23,365 nucleotides of DNA. It comes from a virus. The stretch's first letter is position 1. Each line of letters starts with the position of its first letter. Made by a program: the position numbers and the translations under genes. The notes under the pieces were generated by a model. The model ran no database searches. It saw only the letters and a list, made by a program, of their open reading frames with translations, and had not been told where the DNA came from. The stretch covers positions 1-23,365 of the IMG/VR virus record IMGVR_UViG_3300005581_000140. The stretch is one strand, 5' to 3'. Below, piece after piece: positions 1-7,753 of the stretch.

Positions 1-1
1 G

Positions 2-334
2 CTTGGCTTCTCTTCATTTATGCGTGGCTCTTACACCTTCCACAAGCACAGCTGGAAGCTCCTCAACGATCCTACGTTGTTGGGCGCTAGCAACTTCCAA
101 GGTGTTATGATTCCGTTGACTAATGTTGCTGATCCTCGCACTGGAGAGAAGTCTCCAGCTCTTGAGCTCAACTACAAGGCAACGAATGGCTACAACCGCG
201 AAATGGAGCACTGGATGACAGGTTCTATCTTGGGTGTTACCAACACCAACACGGACGCTTTGCAGTTTAACTACCGCTCAGAGTTCGCATTGGTTACTCG
301 CGCTGCTAACCAGCACGTTTTGCTCACAAAGTAA
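2..334 (+). CDS. Major capsid protein, C-terminal fragment (probable)
   Basis: The reading frame is open from the window edge, so this is the last 110 residues of a gene that starts outside. An ATG at position 20 is internal and is not taken as the start. The end is rich in Asn, Thr and aromatic residues (EHWMTGSILGV, LQFNYRSEFALVTRAANQH) and closes on QHVLLTK, which reads like the final beta-strands of a phage shell protein. It is followed directly by a strong terminator, as is common for highly expressed capsid genes, and then by connector, nozzle and internal-protein genes in usual virion order. The capsid call rests on this position and on remembered similarity, not on a diagnostic motif. 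Another abundant head protein is the main alternative. Confidence 0.6.
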   Translation, partial: LGFSSFMRGSYTFHKHSWKLLNDPTLLGASNFQGVMIPLTNVADPRTGEKSPALELNYKATNGYNREMEHWMTGSILGVTNTNTDALQFNYRSEFALVTRAANQHVLLTK

Positions 335-360
335 TTAGTTTCAACTAGTTACGTAATGAG

Positions 361-385
361 AGAGGGGGCTTCGGCCCCCTTTTTT
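361..385 (+). terminator. Rho-independent terminator after the capsid gene
   Basis: A perfect 6-bp stem GGGGGC/GCCCCC (364-369 with 374-379) encloses a TTCG tetraloop and is followed by six T (380-385). It lies 30 bp after the capsid stop codon and should insulate capsid transcription from the next gene. Confidence 0.93.
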
Positions 386-401
386 ATTGCCAAATTTTCG
401 C

Positions 402-427
402 TTTGCATAGAAGTGTAATTTTGCATA
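402..427 (+). repeat. Direct repeat TTTGCATA overlapping a promoter
   Basis: TTTGCATA occurs at 402-409 and again at 420-427, 18 bp apart. The second copy includes the TTTG of the -7 box at 416-423. The repeat could be a duplicated promoter end or a regulator half-site. With only two short copies in A/T-rich sequence it could also be chance. Confidence 0.35.
415..423 (+). promoter_or_regulatory. Bacteroidetes-type promoter, -7 box GTAATTTTG
   Basis: TAATTTTG (416-423) matches the Bacteroidetes -7 consensus TAnnTTTG and is preceded by G, as at the five other boxes in this window. No good TTG/TTTG element lies about 20 bp upstream. If the box is centred at -7, transcription starts near 427, giving a leader of about 27 nt to the ATG at 454. 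Confidence 0.6.
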
Positions 428-453
428 ATTATTAATTATAATTCTATTTAACT

Positions 454-1212
454 ATGGCACGTCCAGCACGAGCGTCTGCAGCTCCTAAAGCAGAAGAAAG
501 AAAGGGAAAGATTTTCTCCATCCCTAGCGGAGGAGGAATCATTGCCACGATAAAGTCAGAGGCAATCATCTATGATCCCGAGACTAATACCAACAGACAG
601 ATACGTTACTGCCCCAACGAGTCTTCTATCTTTGCCGACGAGCAGAGCAGCCTAGCTGTTCGCCGTCACGTTATCTTCGAAGGTGGGCTACTCTACGCTC
701 CAGCTAACCAGCCTAACCTGCTTAGCTTTTTAGACCTTCACCCCGCCAACCGAGCAAACGGTGGAGGCTTGTTCGAAGAGGTAAACACCGAGCACAACGC
801 AGAGATTGATATCAACGTAGAGTTCCTTCTCCACGACGCTATCGGTCTTATCCGTAGCAAGTCCGTAGACGAGCTTATTCCTGTCGCTATATGGTTAGGT
901 ATCGACACTGGTCAGAAGAACGCCGAGATTAAGCGTGAGCTACTCCTAGAGGCTAAGGGAAACCCTAAGCGCTTCATTAGTCTGTTCGATAACCCAACAG
1001 TTACCACTAGGGCTAATGTTAAGAAAGCTGTTGACTTTCAGATGCTACTTGCCCGTGAGGACGGTATGTATTGGTTCGACAGCAACCGCTTGATTGTCGC
1101 TACACCAGTAGGTCAGGACACCATCAGTGTTATGACTCAGTTCTGTATGACCGAAAAAGGCGGAACAGTATACGAAACTTTAAAGACAGAGTTGCAGAAG
1201 TTGGAGCAATAG
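454..1212 (+). CDS. Conserved phage structural-type protein, 252 aa
   Basis: Function not recognised with certainty. The first 20 residues are basic and Ala-rich (ARPARASAAPKAEERKGK) and look flexible. Next comes a compact domain with a predicted site SIFADEQ near residues 58-64, then FEGG and SFLDLHP. A helical second half (NAEIKRELLLEAKGNPKRFI) ends in the charged helix TLKTELQKLEQ. The mixture DEQ...FEGGLL...LDLHP recalls a family of unassigned proteins near capsid genes of marine and Bacteroidetes phages; this is from memory. Its place between capsid and connector genes fits a minor head protein or assembly factor. The ATG at 454 follows an A/T-rich leader with no Shine-Dalgarno sequence. 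The gene has its own promoter and its stop lies just before another promoter. Confidence 0.8.
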   Translation: MARPARASAAPKAEERKGKIFSIPSGGGIIATIKSEAIIYDPETNTNRQIRYCPNESSIFADEQSSLAVRRHVIFEGGLLYAPANQPNLLSFLDLHPANRANGGGLFEEVNTEHNAEIDINVEFLLHDAIGLIRSKSVDELIPVAIWLGIDTGQKNAEIKRELLLEAKGNPKRFISLFDNPTVTTRANVKKAVDFQMLLAREDGMYWFDSNRLIVATPVGQDTISVMTQFCMTEKGGTVYETLKTELQKLEQ

Positions 1213-1222
1213 CGTATATTTG
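1191..1222 (+). promoter_or_regulatory. Bacteroidetes-type promoter with both elements
   Basis: GTTG at 1191-1194 serves as the -33 element and TATATTTG at 1215-1222 as the -7 box, separated by 20 bp. This is the best match to the TTTG-N19-21-TAnnTTTG consensus in the window. It overlaps the end of the upstream gene. The predicted start is near 1226, and a terminator lies only about 45 bp further on. Confidence 0.72.
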
Positions 1223-1225
1223 CAC

Positions 1226-1301
1226 CCTACATTGGACCTCGTTTCATAGGTTAATTGTTGATTGGTTGGAAAGGGCTCTAGAAATAGAGCCCTTTTCTTT
1301 T
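1226..1301 (+). ncRNA. Candidate small RNA of about 75 nt, or terminated leader
   Basis: This stretch is bounded by the two-element promoter at 1191-1222 and the terminator hairpin at 1271-1294. It holds no start codon followed by a convincing reading frame. A weak internal hairpin is possible (ACCT and AGGT around 1236-1250). The next gene has its own -7 box downstream of the terminator, so the unit looks independent. It may be a small regulatory RNA, or a leader whose terminator meters read-through into the connector genes. The ends are inferred from promoter geometry and the T-tract. Confidence 0.45.
1271..1301 (+). terminator. Rho-independent terminator with GAAA loop
   Basis: A 10-bp perfect stem AAGGGCTCTA/TAGAGCCCTT (1271-1280 with 1285-1294) has a GAAA tetraloop and runs into TTTTCTTTT. 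It lies between the small-RNA promoter and the promoter of the next structural gene. Confidence 0.92.
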
Positions 1302-1304
1302 GTC

Positions 1305-1313
1305 GTACTTTTG
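1305..1313 (+). promoter_or_regulatory. Bacteroidetes-type promoter, -7 box GTACTTTTG
   Basis: TACTTTTG (1306-1313) directly follows the terminator T-tract and fits TAnnTTTG. No clear -33 element is seen; that region is occupied by the terminator stem. Its predicted start, near 1316-1317, lies downstream of the ATG at 1315, which supports 1336 as the translation start of the following gene. Confidence 0.62.
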
Positions 1314-1335
1314 TATGAACTACAGACATCAATAT

Positions 1336-2070
1336 ATGGCAAGTGTAAATAGAGTATATTCAGCGTTACGTGATTTGGTCAACAAGGACCAGCGTGGCTT
1401 TGTTACGCCTGCCGTGTTCAACAACTTTGCTCAGGTGGCACAGATGAACATATTTAACGATATGTTTTCAAGCCTTGACCGATCCAAGGTAGTACGGCTA
1501 CGCAACGCAGACCCAAAGTCGGAGAAGTCTACGACCAAGAGGCTAGAGGAGGATTTGTCTGTGTTTGTCAAGAGAGCAACAATAACTCAGGCAAATGCTG
1601 TTTTCGCTAAGCCAACAGATTTAGCGAGGACTATATCGGCAACATCCTCCGGCTCTATTCTATTGGATAGGACCACTAAGATTAACATACCCTTTGAGTA
1701 TGATACCTTTAAGCTAGACTACATCTTAAGCAGCAGGCTGTCTATGCCTACTGAGAGTGCCCCTATGGCTACGATGTTAAGTGATATCGAGGTTTACCCT
1801 GGGTCTATCAAGAAGATTATCTTGACTTACTACAAGCAACCACAAGGTCTTGTGCCCTCTACGGGGGCCAAGACCACCGCTATGCCGAAATTCGGATATA
1901 CAGTAGTAGCTGGCAAGGAGCTGTACAGCGCCACAAACAGCGTAGACTTTGAACTTCCAGAGCACTACTTTGCTGAGATTGTTATTGAAATTGCAAAGTT
2001 GATTGGGGTAAACCTTCGCGATAGTGATGTCTATCAGTTCGCATCACAAGAAAAACAACAGCAACAATAA
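1336..2070 (+). CDS. Connector/ring-type virion protein, 244 aa
   Basis: The N-terminus MASVNRVYSALRDLVNKDQ continuing into RGFVTPAVFNNFAQVAQ, and the C-terminal block FGYTVVAGKELYSATNS then VDFELPEHYFAEIV, resemble a protein family found before the gp4-like connector in Bacteroidetes podoviruses and crAss-like phages (recollection, not a search). It probably sits in the portal-tail junction as a ring or adaptor protein. The start at 1336 is preferred. The upstream ATG at 1315 is only 1 nt after the promoter box and would add NYRHQY, whereas 1336 gives a leader of about 20 nt and an N-terminus that matches the family. The C-terminus ends in a run of Gln. The next ATG is 3 bp after the stop, so the genes are in one operon. 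Confidence 0.82.
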   Translation: MASVNRVYSALRDLVNKDQRGFVTPAVFNNFAQVAQMNIFNDMFSSLDRSKVVRLRNADPKSEKSTTKRLEEDLSVFVKRATITQANAVFAKPTDLARTISATSSGSILLDRTTKINIPFEYDTFKLDYILSSRLSMPTESAPMATMLSDIEVYPGSIKKIILTYYKQPQGLVPSTGAKTTAMPKFGYTVVAGKELYSATNSVDFELPEHYFAEIVIEIAKLIGVNLRDSDVYQFASQEKQQQQ

Positions 2071-2073
2071 GCT

Positions 2074-2817
2074 ATGGCACAGAGTTACGTAACGGTTGAC
2101 CAAGTAGTAAAGGACTTTATCATTGGGATAGAGTATGACGATTTTGCCAATAGCGCATCAGACGTCGTCATCAGGAGCCTTGCCAAGCGAGGAGTTAGGG
2201 AGATGGGCTTTGACCTACTAAAGAGGCTCAAGGCTACGGAGCTTACTATTGATCTGTCCACTAATACCGTAGAGCTACCTTGCGATTATGTTGATTTAGT
2301 AAAAATTGGAATAGTAGGAGCAGATGGACTTGTATATATATTCGGTGAGAACAAAAATAAAAACATCCTTCCCAACCAGCAGCCATATCAGGTTCCTGAT
2401 TACCTGCTTGGCTTTGATGACTTTATTTACCGCAACTATGTGTACGCCACAACCAATGGCCGCTTATACGGCTATGGTGGTGGCCACTACAGCGGAGAGT
2501 ACAGAATAAACCTAGAGCAGAACAGGATAGAACTCACCACTGGCACTAGCGTAGACAGTGTCTACCTTGAGTACATCGGTGACGAGGCCTTAGCGGAAAA
2601 CCCATCCATCCACGTATATGCAGAGCAGGCGCTTAGGTCCTATATGTACTACCACTTAGTGGAGCGCAAGAGTAATGTACCCCTAGGGGAGAAGGCTCGC
2701 GCTCGTCAGGAGTACTACAACGACAGAAGGCTTGCTAATTCAAGATTGAAGTCATTCTCTAAGGATGAAGCACTGAAGACGATTCGAAAATCGTTCAAGC
2801 AAAGCCCTAAGTATTAA
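2074..2817 (+). CDS. Tail tubular / head-tail connector protein (gp4-like), 247 aa
   Basis: A helical N-terminus leads into a beta-rich stretch VELPCDYVDLVKIGIVGADG (about residues 67-86). A Gly/Tyr-rich loop YGYGGGHYSGEYRI follows, and the second half is helical: HVYAEQALRSYMYYHLVERK, then ARQEYYNDRRLANSRLKSF. This layout is that of P22 gp4/T7 gp11-like connector proteins, which stack under the portal and carry the nozzle; in Bacteroidetes phages they are often called tail tubular proteins. The position fits: 3 bp after the previous virion gene and 6 bp before the giant nozzle gene. No promoter is visible in either gap. The family-level call is fairly secure, but which ring of the connector it forms cannot be told. 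Confidence 0.78.
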   Translation: MAQSYVTVDQVVKDFIIGIEYDDFANSASDVVIRSLAKRGVREMGFDLLKRLKATELTIDLSTNTVELPCDYVDLVKIGIVGADGLVYIFGENKNKNILPNQQPYQVPDYLLGFDDFIYRNYVYATTNGRLYGYGGGHYSGEYRINLEQNRIELTTGTSVDSVYLEYIGDEALAENPSIHVYAEQALRSYMYYHLVERKSNVPLGEKARARQEYYNDRRLANSRLKSFSKDEALKTIRKSFKQSPKY

Positions 2818-2823
2818 GCACTT

Positions 2824-5800
2824 ATGATTGATAAACTCATACCTAAATACCTCAACCTAGAGGACGACGAGCGATTGGTTAAGTCTGTTGAGATGACTAA
2901 CGCCATAAACGTCAGGTTTTCTTCTGAGCAGGATGGTGATGGCAACATCGTAAAGAATGCCTATGGCAACCTGCCCGTGACTTTTGCCACTGGCAGTTCC
3001 CTAGCGGCAGGTAGTAATGAGGTTATTGGGGTTGTTGAAAATAGCGAGAAGGGTGAGATATTCTACTTTGTATGGAACAGCAATGACGACCACACAATCT
3101 ACCGCTACTCTACATCATCCGATGAGGTGCAGATTGTTTACCGCGATAGCATACTAGCGTTCTCTAAGTTTTACCACGTCCGATCATCGATTATACAAAA
3201 TCTTGCAGGAGAGACTCTTTTATACTTCACGGACGCTAACAATGCTCCCAAGAAGATAAACGTAACACGAGCGCTCCTAGGCCTATATCCTGCCTCGTTT
3301 ACCTCTGGTACCGATGCAGAGAAGCTAACCAACATAGCGGTTGCTAAACAACCGCCTATGACGCCTCCTACGTTTACGTTCTCCACCAATGTAAACCTAA
3401 AGCAAAACAATATATACGAGTCTACGTTTCAGTTTGCTGCTCAGTATATATATCAAGACGGAGAGCGTTCTGCAATATCTGCGTACTCTGAATTAGCTGT
3501 TGCCCGAAATCAGTTCTTTGATGGCATTATCGACGAGGAGCAGAAGCTTGCAAACAATACCTTAACGATATCCGTACCAACTTCTGTTGCTGACGTAAAG
3601 GAGATTCTCGTTCTTGCCCGTAATGGTAATGCAGGTGCATTCTATGAAATTGGCACTATTGTAAACAGCCCGTCTGTGACTACGCAGACAATATCTTTTG
3701 ATAACTCTAAGCTTTACTCTGCTGTTTCTCAGGACGAGGTCAATAAGTTGTACGATAACGTACCGCAAACAGCAGAAGCTCTTGATATTGCTGGTAATCG
3801 TCTTATGATGGGTGGATACACTGAAGGGTATCCAAACATAAGGACCGACGTAGATGTTTTACCGAATTACTTCCCTCAGCCGACAGACTATGCAATAAGC
3901 GTAACATATCCATCAGTAACTGGACTCCCAATCAATATTGAGCGAAGAAAAGCATTTGATATTGACATTAGCACACTTCCAAATGTTACTACCGAGAATT
4001 CTATATTAAATATAACGTTTGCGTTAAATTTAGGTAGAATTACAATTGACGGAGGTCAGGTTTATTGTCAGTGGGTGCAAACCGATAAGGCCACTCAAAC
4101 TGACCTCGACTACGCAGGAATTACGCAGCAATACGTTGAAATTGGAACGCCTAATCTTCCAATTGGCGGAGGAATTAAGGTTAAAGCGTCTCCAGTATCT
4201 ATATCCGAAACAATTCAAGTTCCAATTGGAACCACAAAGGCACAAATCATTAGTATGATTAAGGCCGCTATTGTTGGCAACTACAACTTAGTTCTTGATT
4301 CCGATGTGACGGACTTCGACTACGCTACGAAAATTACTGGCGTAAAACAATTAGGACCCGGGACTACCAATTCTAATAAGTGGATGTTTTTTGCAGGCTC
4401 AGGCCAATTGCAGATTACTGATGATACTGGAGCGCTTGTAAACAATTTAAGGTTTACGATGAGCATTACTAGTGCGGCGCTATCCGCTAAACTTGGGTAT
4501 AATTTCAACATATCTAGCCTTGTGGATTCTGTCACGAATATGATAGTTCCACTTTCGATGATTAAGTCTTTGTTTACAAAGGGGCGCACTCTTGGTGAAA
4601 AATATCCCGCAACAAATGTTTTATTCAATCAAATAGATTTTGTAAATACGCCGTCTATTATATATCCAGGTGACAACAATCCATATAGAGGATTTACTGA
4701 TATCAATATATCCAACGATGAATTTGTTCCAAACGCTGGCCAAAATGATTTTCTCCCATTAACTGGCGATACTACGTTTTTAACTAAAAGTGAAGACTTA
4801 GATAATCCGCCAGTATCTTTTGACTCCAATGTATTAACCAAGGGAGATGTTGATGGATACCAAGCATTTAAAGCTGGCGCAACTCACTCCTTTGGAATTG
4901 TATACTACGACCAGTTTAATAGAAACGGGGGCGTGCAGACCGTTTCGGATATGTATGTCAAATGGTTCGATGACCGAGGGTCTGAGAATGATTTGTATGG
5001 CCGAGTAAACTCCATATTCAGGGTAAAGCATAACGCTCCACTTTGGGCGGTAAAATGGGCGCCTGTTTATGTGCCAATAAATACTATTATCAATAAGTTT
5101 CAATACTCCATTACGTCTGCGTTTACGGCAACAAACCTTCAAGCAAAGCCATTTGCTGGCATTTCTTCATTCGAGGAGGTAACATATCTGTCCTTGCGTT
5201 CACTTGAGGGTAAGAGTGACTCCTATAGAGAGTTATTTTCTGCCAACATTGATTATTCATTTCAGCGAGGAGACAGACTTAGAATAATACAATACGGACA
5301 ACTAGAGCGTTCAAGTATTAATCTTGAGGTTCTTGGCTATTTTGATTTCATAAACGACATTGACACGAATCCAATCCTTGACCTTACTAGCGATGAGGAT
5401 ACATTTAATACTACGGGTAAATTTATTGCCGTTCGCTCTAGCGAAGAGCCCGAATGGGACAATTATAGCATTATTACAGGAGTAGACAACTGGAGAAATC
5501 AATGCATTATTGAAGTTTATAGGCAAAACCTACCAGCAACGGAGCAGATTTTCTATGAAATAGGCGATAACTTCCCCGTAGTAAACGGAATTCACCAGGG
5601 TCAAAGGACTACGGTTAGTCCAGTTAGTGTTGAAGTTGTTGCTGATGGTGATGGACTTATATTTTATTCAGATATTATTGTCTATAAGGGGGATACATTA
5701 ACTGTTTCAGGGAATACGCTTAGCGTTGGAAATGTATATCTTCAGGTAAATGGTATTTACAACTATGTGTTCTACGCAAGAATTATTAGCGGCTCTTTTG

Positions 5801-7737
5801 CTGTCGGATCCTATACATTAACTTTATCCAACAGCACTGATGCTGTTATTCAGTTTTCACAAGGTGACAGCTATTATCGCCCTAGGCTTCTAAAGATGGG
5901 AGATAAAGCCTATTCTAATAACTTTAAATTGTTTTTTATCGAGGACTATTCCGTAAGCGATTTTTTCTCTTCTAAGTCTACATCTGCTGGCCGTCCTCAC
6001 GCTGTACAGCCAGATGCCCAGACTGTGTTTCGCAGCGGCTCTGTAACGTATTCTGACGCATTTGTAATCGACAGCAAATACCTAGGCCTATCTAGCTTTA
6101 ACCTATCCCTTGCTAACTTCTACGACTTCGAGTACCTACACGGCACCATCAAGCAAATCGTTGGTGACGATGACCGTATGTACATCATACAGGAACGTAA
6201 GGCAGGATGGGCTCCAATTGGCCGTAATATAATAGAGTCTAGCGACGGAATTCAGTCAATTACCTTGTCGAGAAATGTAATTGGTTCACCAAATTACTAT
6301 CTCGGCAACTACGGCATCAACGACAACCCAGAGTCTTTGGCTGTGGACAGGGGTCGCATATACTTTGCTGACATCCGTACTGGTAAGGTTGTACGTATAT
6401 CTAGGGACGGCATCACCCTAATTAGTGAACAGCTGATGGATGCCTTCTTTAAGGAGAACTTTAGGTTCATATCATCCCAAGCATCACGTCAAAAGGTAAT
6501 CGCAGGCATTGACTCCGAGTCTGATCAGTACATCATATCAACAGACTTTATATCAAACGCTACCATCGACATAGATAGTTCAGACCCTGAGGCTGCTAGC
6601 TATTCTTATATCGCCCAGACAAATGCTGACGGTGATGCTATCGTTGTTGAGCTAGAGTTTGATGACGATGATTTGTTTACCTTCTCTACGGAGATTAGAG
6701 AGTTTCAAGTTCTTTGCGACGAGTTTGACGATAGCCTAAATGCTATCGTCTTCTTAGATAAGATAATAGATGGCCAGCCTGCGTATGTAGGAGAGGAGTT
6801 CTTAGGACTTGGTGGAGTCATATACGGTGTTGCAACAAACACATCGTATGACTTTTTTGTGACTATAGCACTTGACCTATCTATTGGGGAGTTTTACTTT
6901 ACCAATGATTGTGGAAACTACTCGGGCACGATAGGAACTCCTAGTGTTTTAGTCAACGATTTTACCGCTGCATACGACGTAACAGACAACGTATGGACCA
7001 CTCTATACTCGTTTAGGCCAGAAGCTGTTGCTTCTATTGATGATAATATGTTTAGCTTTAAGGGTGGTACTATGTACAATCACTCTAGCGCCGCGCCAAG
7101 GTCTCGCTACTATGATGATGCAACATCCTACACGGAGATAGAAGTCATCAGTAATAACAACCCATCGATGGTCAAGAGCTACGAGTCCATTAGCCTAGAG
7201 GGTAACAGCCCTTGGTCCGCTGAGTTCTTTAACACAGACCAATCGACGTCTTTATTGACGTCTGACTTTAGCGAGAGGGAGCGCAACTACTACGCATACA
7301 TACCTAGGGACTCTAGTGTAAACACCGGAACTTCTACTATCACAGCACTAAGTGGAAGCTCTGAAGTGTTCTCCCTTGGCGAGGTAGCTACTGGAGGAGT
7401 AAGTGGTTCTACAATCACGTTTACCACACCTGTGGGAGACATACCATTCCCAATGGGAGCAACCCTCTACAGGGTTGTTGGCGCTACACTTGTAACCCTT
7501 AACGTAACTGTTACTGCCATCAGTGGTAATAAGCAGATTACTGCAAGCGGAGCCATAGTTAATGTTAGCAATGGCAACACAATTGTTGCTATTGGCAATG
7601 GAGCGATAGAGGGAGACCAGATGAGGGACTACTACATTAAGACAAAGCTTGTGAATACGTCTTCTAATAACGTTGAGCTTTATGCAGTAAACCTTGTATA
7701 CGCTAAAAGTAACCTACACAACCAACTGGAACAATAA
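2824..7737 (+). CDS. Giant tail nozzle (stabilization/muzzle) protein, 1637 aa
   Basis: It begins MIDKLIPKYLNLEDDERLV followed by an early conserved NAINVRFSSE. At residues 134-146 is YFTDANNAPKKIN, a motif I associate with the P22 gp10-like stabilization proteins (muzzle proteins) of crAss-like and other Bacteroidetes podoviruses. Such proteins form the tube beneath the connector, consistent with the gene upstream. The rest is beta-rich with many Asn, Ser, Thr and Asp residues and no signal peptide. At 1637 residues it is longer than the roughly 700-900 I recall for simple relatives, suggesting inserted domains. Residues about 340-1055 are coded by clearly more A/T-rich DNA than either end (see findings), suggesting a swapped or expanded region. 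It may carry receptor-contact functions as well as a structural one. It ends just before a new promoter. Confidence 0.8.
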   Translation: MIDKLIPKYLNLEDDERLVKSVEMTNAINVRFSSEQDGDGNIVKNAYGNLPVTFATGSSLAAGSNEVIGVVENSEKGEIFYFVWNSNDDHTIYRYSTSSDEVQIVYRDSILAFSKFYHVRSSIIQNLAGETLLYFTDANNAPKKINVTRALLGLYPASFTSGTDAEKLTNIAVAKQPPMTPPTFTFSTNVNLKQNNIYESTFQFAAQYIYQDGERSAISAYSELAVARNQFFDGIIDEEQKLANNTLTISVPTSVADVKEILVLARNGNAGAFYEIGTIVNSPSVTTQTISFDNSKLYSAVSQDEVNKLYDNVPQTAEALDIAGNRLMMGGYTEGYPNIRTDVDVLPNYFPQPTDYAISVTYPSVTGLPINIERRKAFDIDISTLPNVTTENSILNITFALNLGRITIDGGQVYCQWVQTDKATQTDLDYAGITQQYVEIGTPNLPIGGGIKVKASPVSISETIQVPIGTTKAQIISMIKAAIVGNYNLVLDSDVTDFDYATKITGVKQLGPGTTNSNKWMFFAGSGQLQITDDTGALVNNLRFTMSITSAALSAKLGYNFNISSLVDSVTNMIVPLSMIKSLFTKGRTLGEKYPATNVLFNQIDFVNTPSIIYPGDNNPYRGFTDINISNDEFVPNAGQNDFLPLTGDTTFLTKSEDLDNPPVSFDSNVLTKGDVDGYQAFKAGATHSFGIVYYDQFNRNGGVQTVSDMYVKWFDDRGSENDLYGRVNSIFRVKHNAPLWAVKWAPVYVPINTIINKFQYSITSAFTATNLQAKPFAGISSFEEVTYLSLRSLEGKSDSYRELFSANIDYSFQRGDRLRIIQYGQLERSSINLEVLGYFDFINDIDTNPILDLTSDEDTFNTTGKFIAVRSSEEPEWDNYSIITGVDNWRNQCIIEVYRQNLPATEQIFYEIGDNFPVVNGIHQGQRTTVSPVSVEVVADGDGLIFYSDIIVYKGDTLTVSGNTLSVGNVYLQVNGIYNYVFYARIISGSFAVGSYTLTLSNSTDAVIQFSQGDSYYRPRLLKMGDKAYSNNFKLFFIEDYSVSDFFSSKSTSAGRPHAVQPDAQTVFRSGSVTYSDAFVIDSKYLGLSSFNLSLANFYDFEYLHGTIKQIVGDDDRMYIIQERKAGWAPIGRNIIESSDGIQSITLSRNVIGSPNYYLGNYGINDNPESLAVDRGRIYFADIRTGKVVRISRDGITLISEQLMDAFFKENFRFISSQASRQKVIAGIDSESDQYIISTDFISNATIDIDSSDPEAASYSYIAQTNADGDAIVVELEFDDDDLFTFSTEIREFQVLCDEFDDSLNAIVFLDKIIDGQPAYVGEEFLGLGGVIYGVATNTSYDFFVTIALDLSIGEFYFTNDCGNYSGTIGTPSVLVNDFTAAYDVTDNVWTTLYSFRPEAVASIDDNMFSFKGGTMYNHSSAAPRSRYYDDATSYTEIEVISNNNPSMVKSYESISLEGNSPWSAEFFNTDQSTSLLTSDFSERERNYYAYIPRDSSVNTGTSTITALSGSSEVFSLGEVATGGVSGSTITFTTPVGDIPFPMGATLYRVVGATLVTLNVTVTAISGNKQITASGAIVNVSNGNTIVAIGNGAIEGDQMRDYYIKTKLVNTSSNNVELYAVNLVYAKSNLHNQLEQ

Positions 7738-7740
7738 TTA

Positions 7741-7749
7741 GTACCTTTG
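7741..7749 (+). promoter_or_regulatory. Bacteroidetes-type promoter GTACCTTTG, leaderless geometry
   Basis: TACCTTTG (7742-7749) is separated from the ATG at 7754 by only TAAT. If the box is centred at -7, the first transcribed base falls at 7752-7753, so the mRNA would have almost no leader. The core TAGTACCTTTG differs by one base from TAGTATCTTTG before the 2271-residue gene and before rusA. No -33 element is evident. Confidence 0.62.
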
Positions 7750-7753
7750 TAAT

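Noticed and set aside
1300-1335. Earlier starts (TTG at 1300, ATG at 1315) for the connector-type gene.
   Set aside because: Both lie at or before the predicted transcription start of the promoter at 1305-1313. The family-like N-terminus begins at the ATG at 1336.
1071-1352. Open frame of 93 codons across the end of the 252-aa gene and the intergenic region.
   Set aside because: It runs out of frame through a real gene and across a terminator, and its sequence has no protein-like pattern beyond chance.
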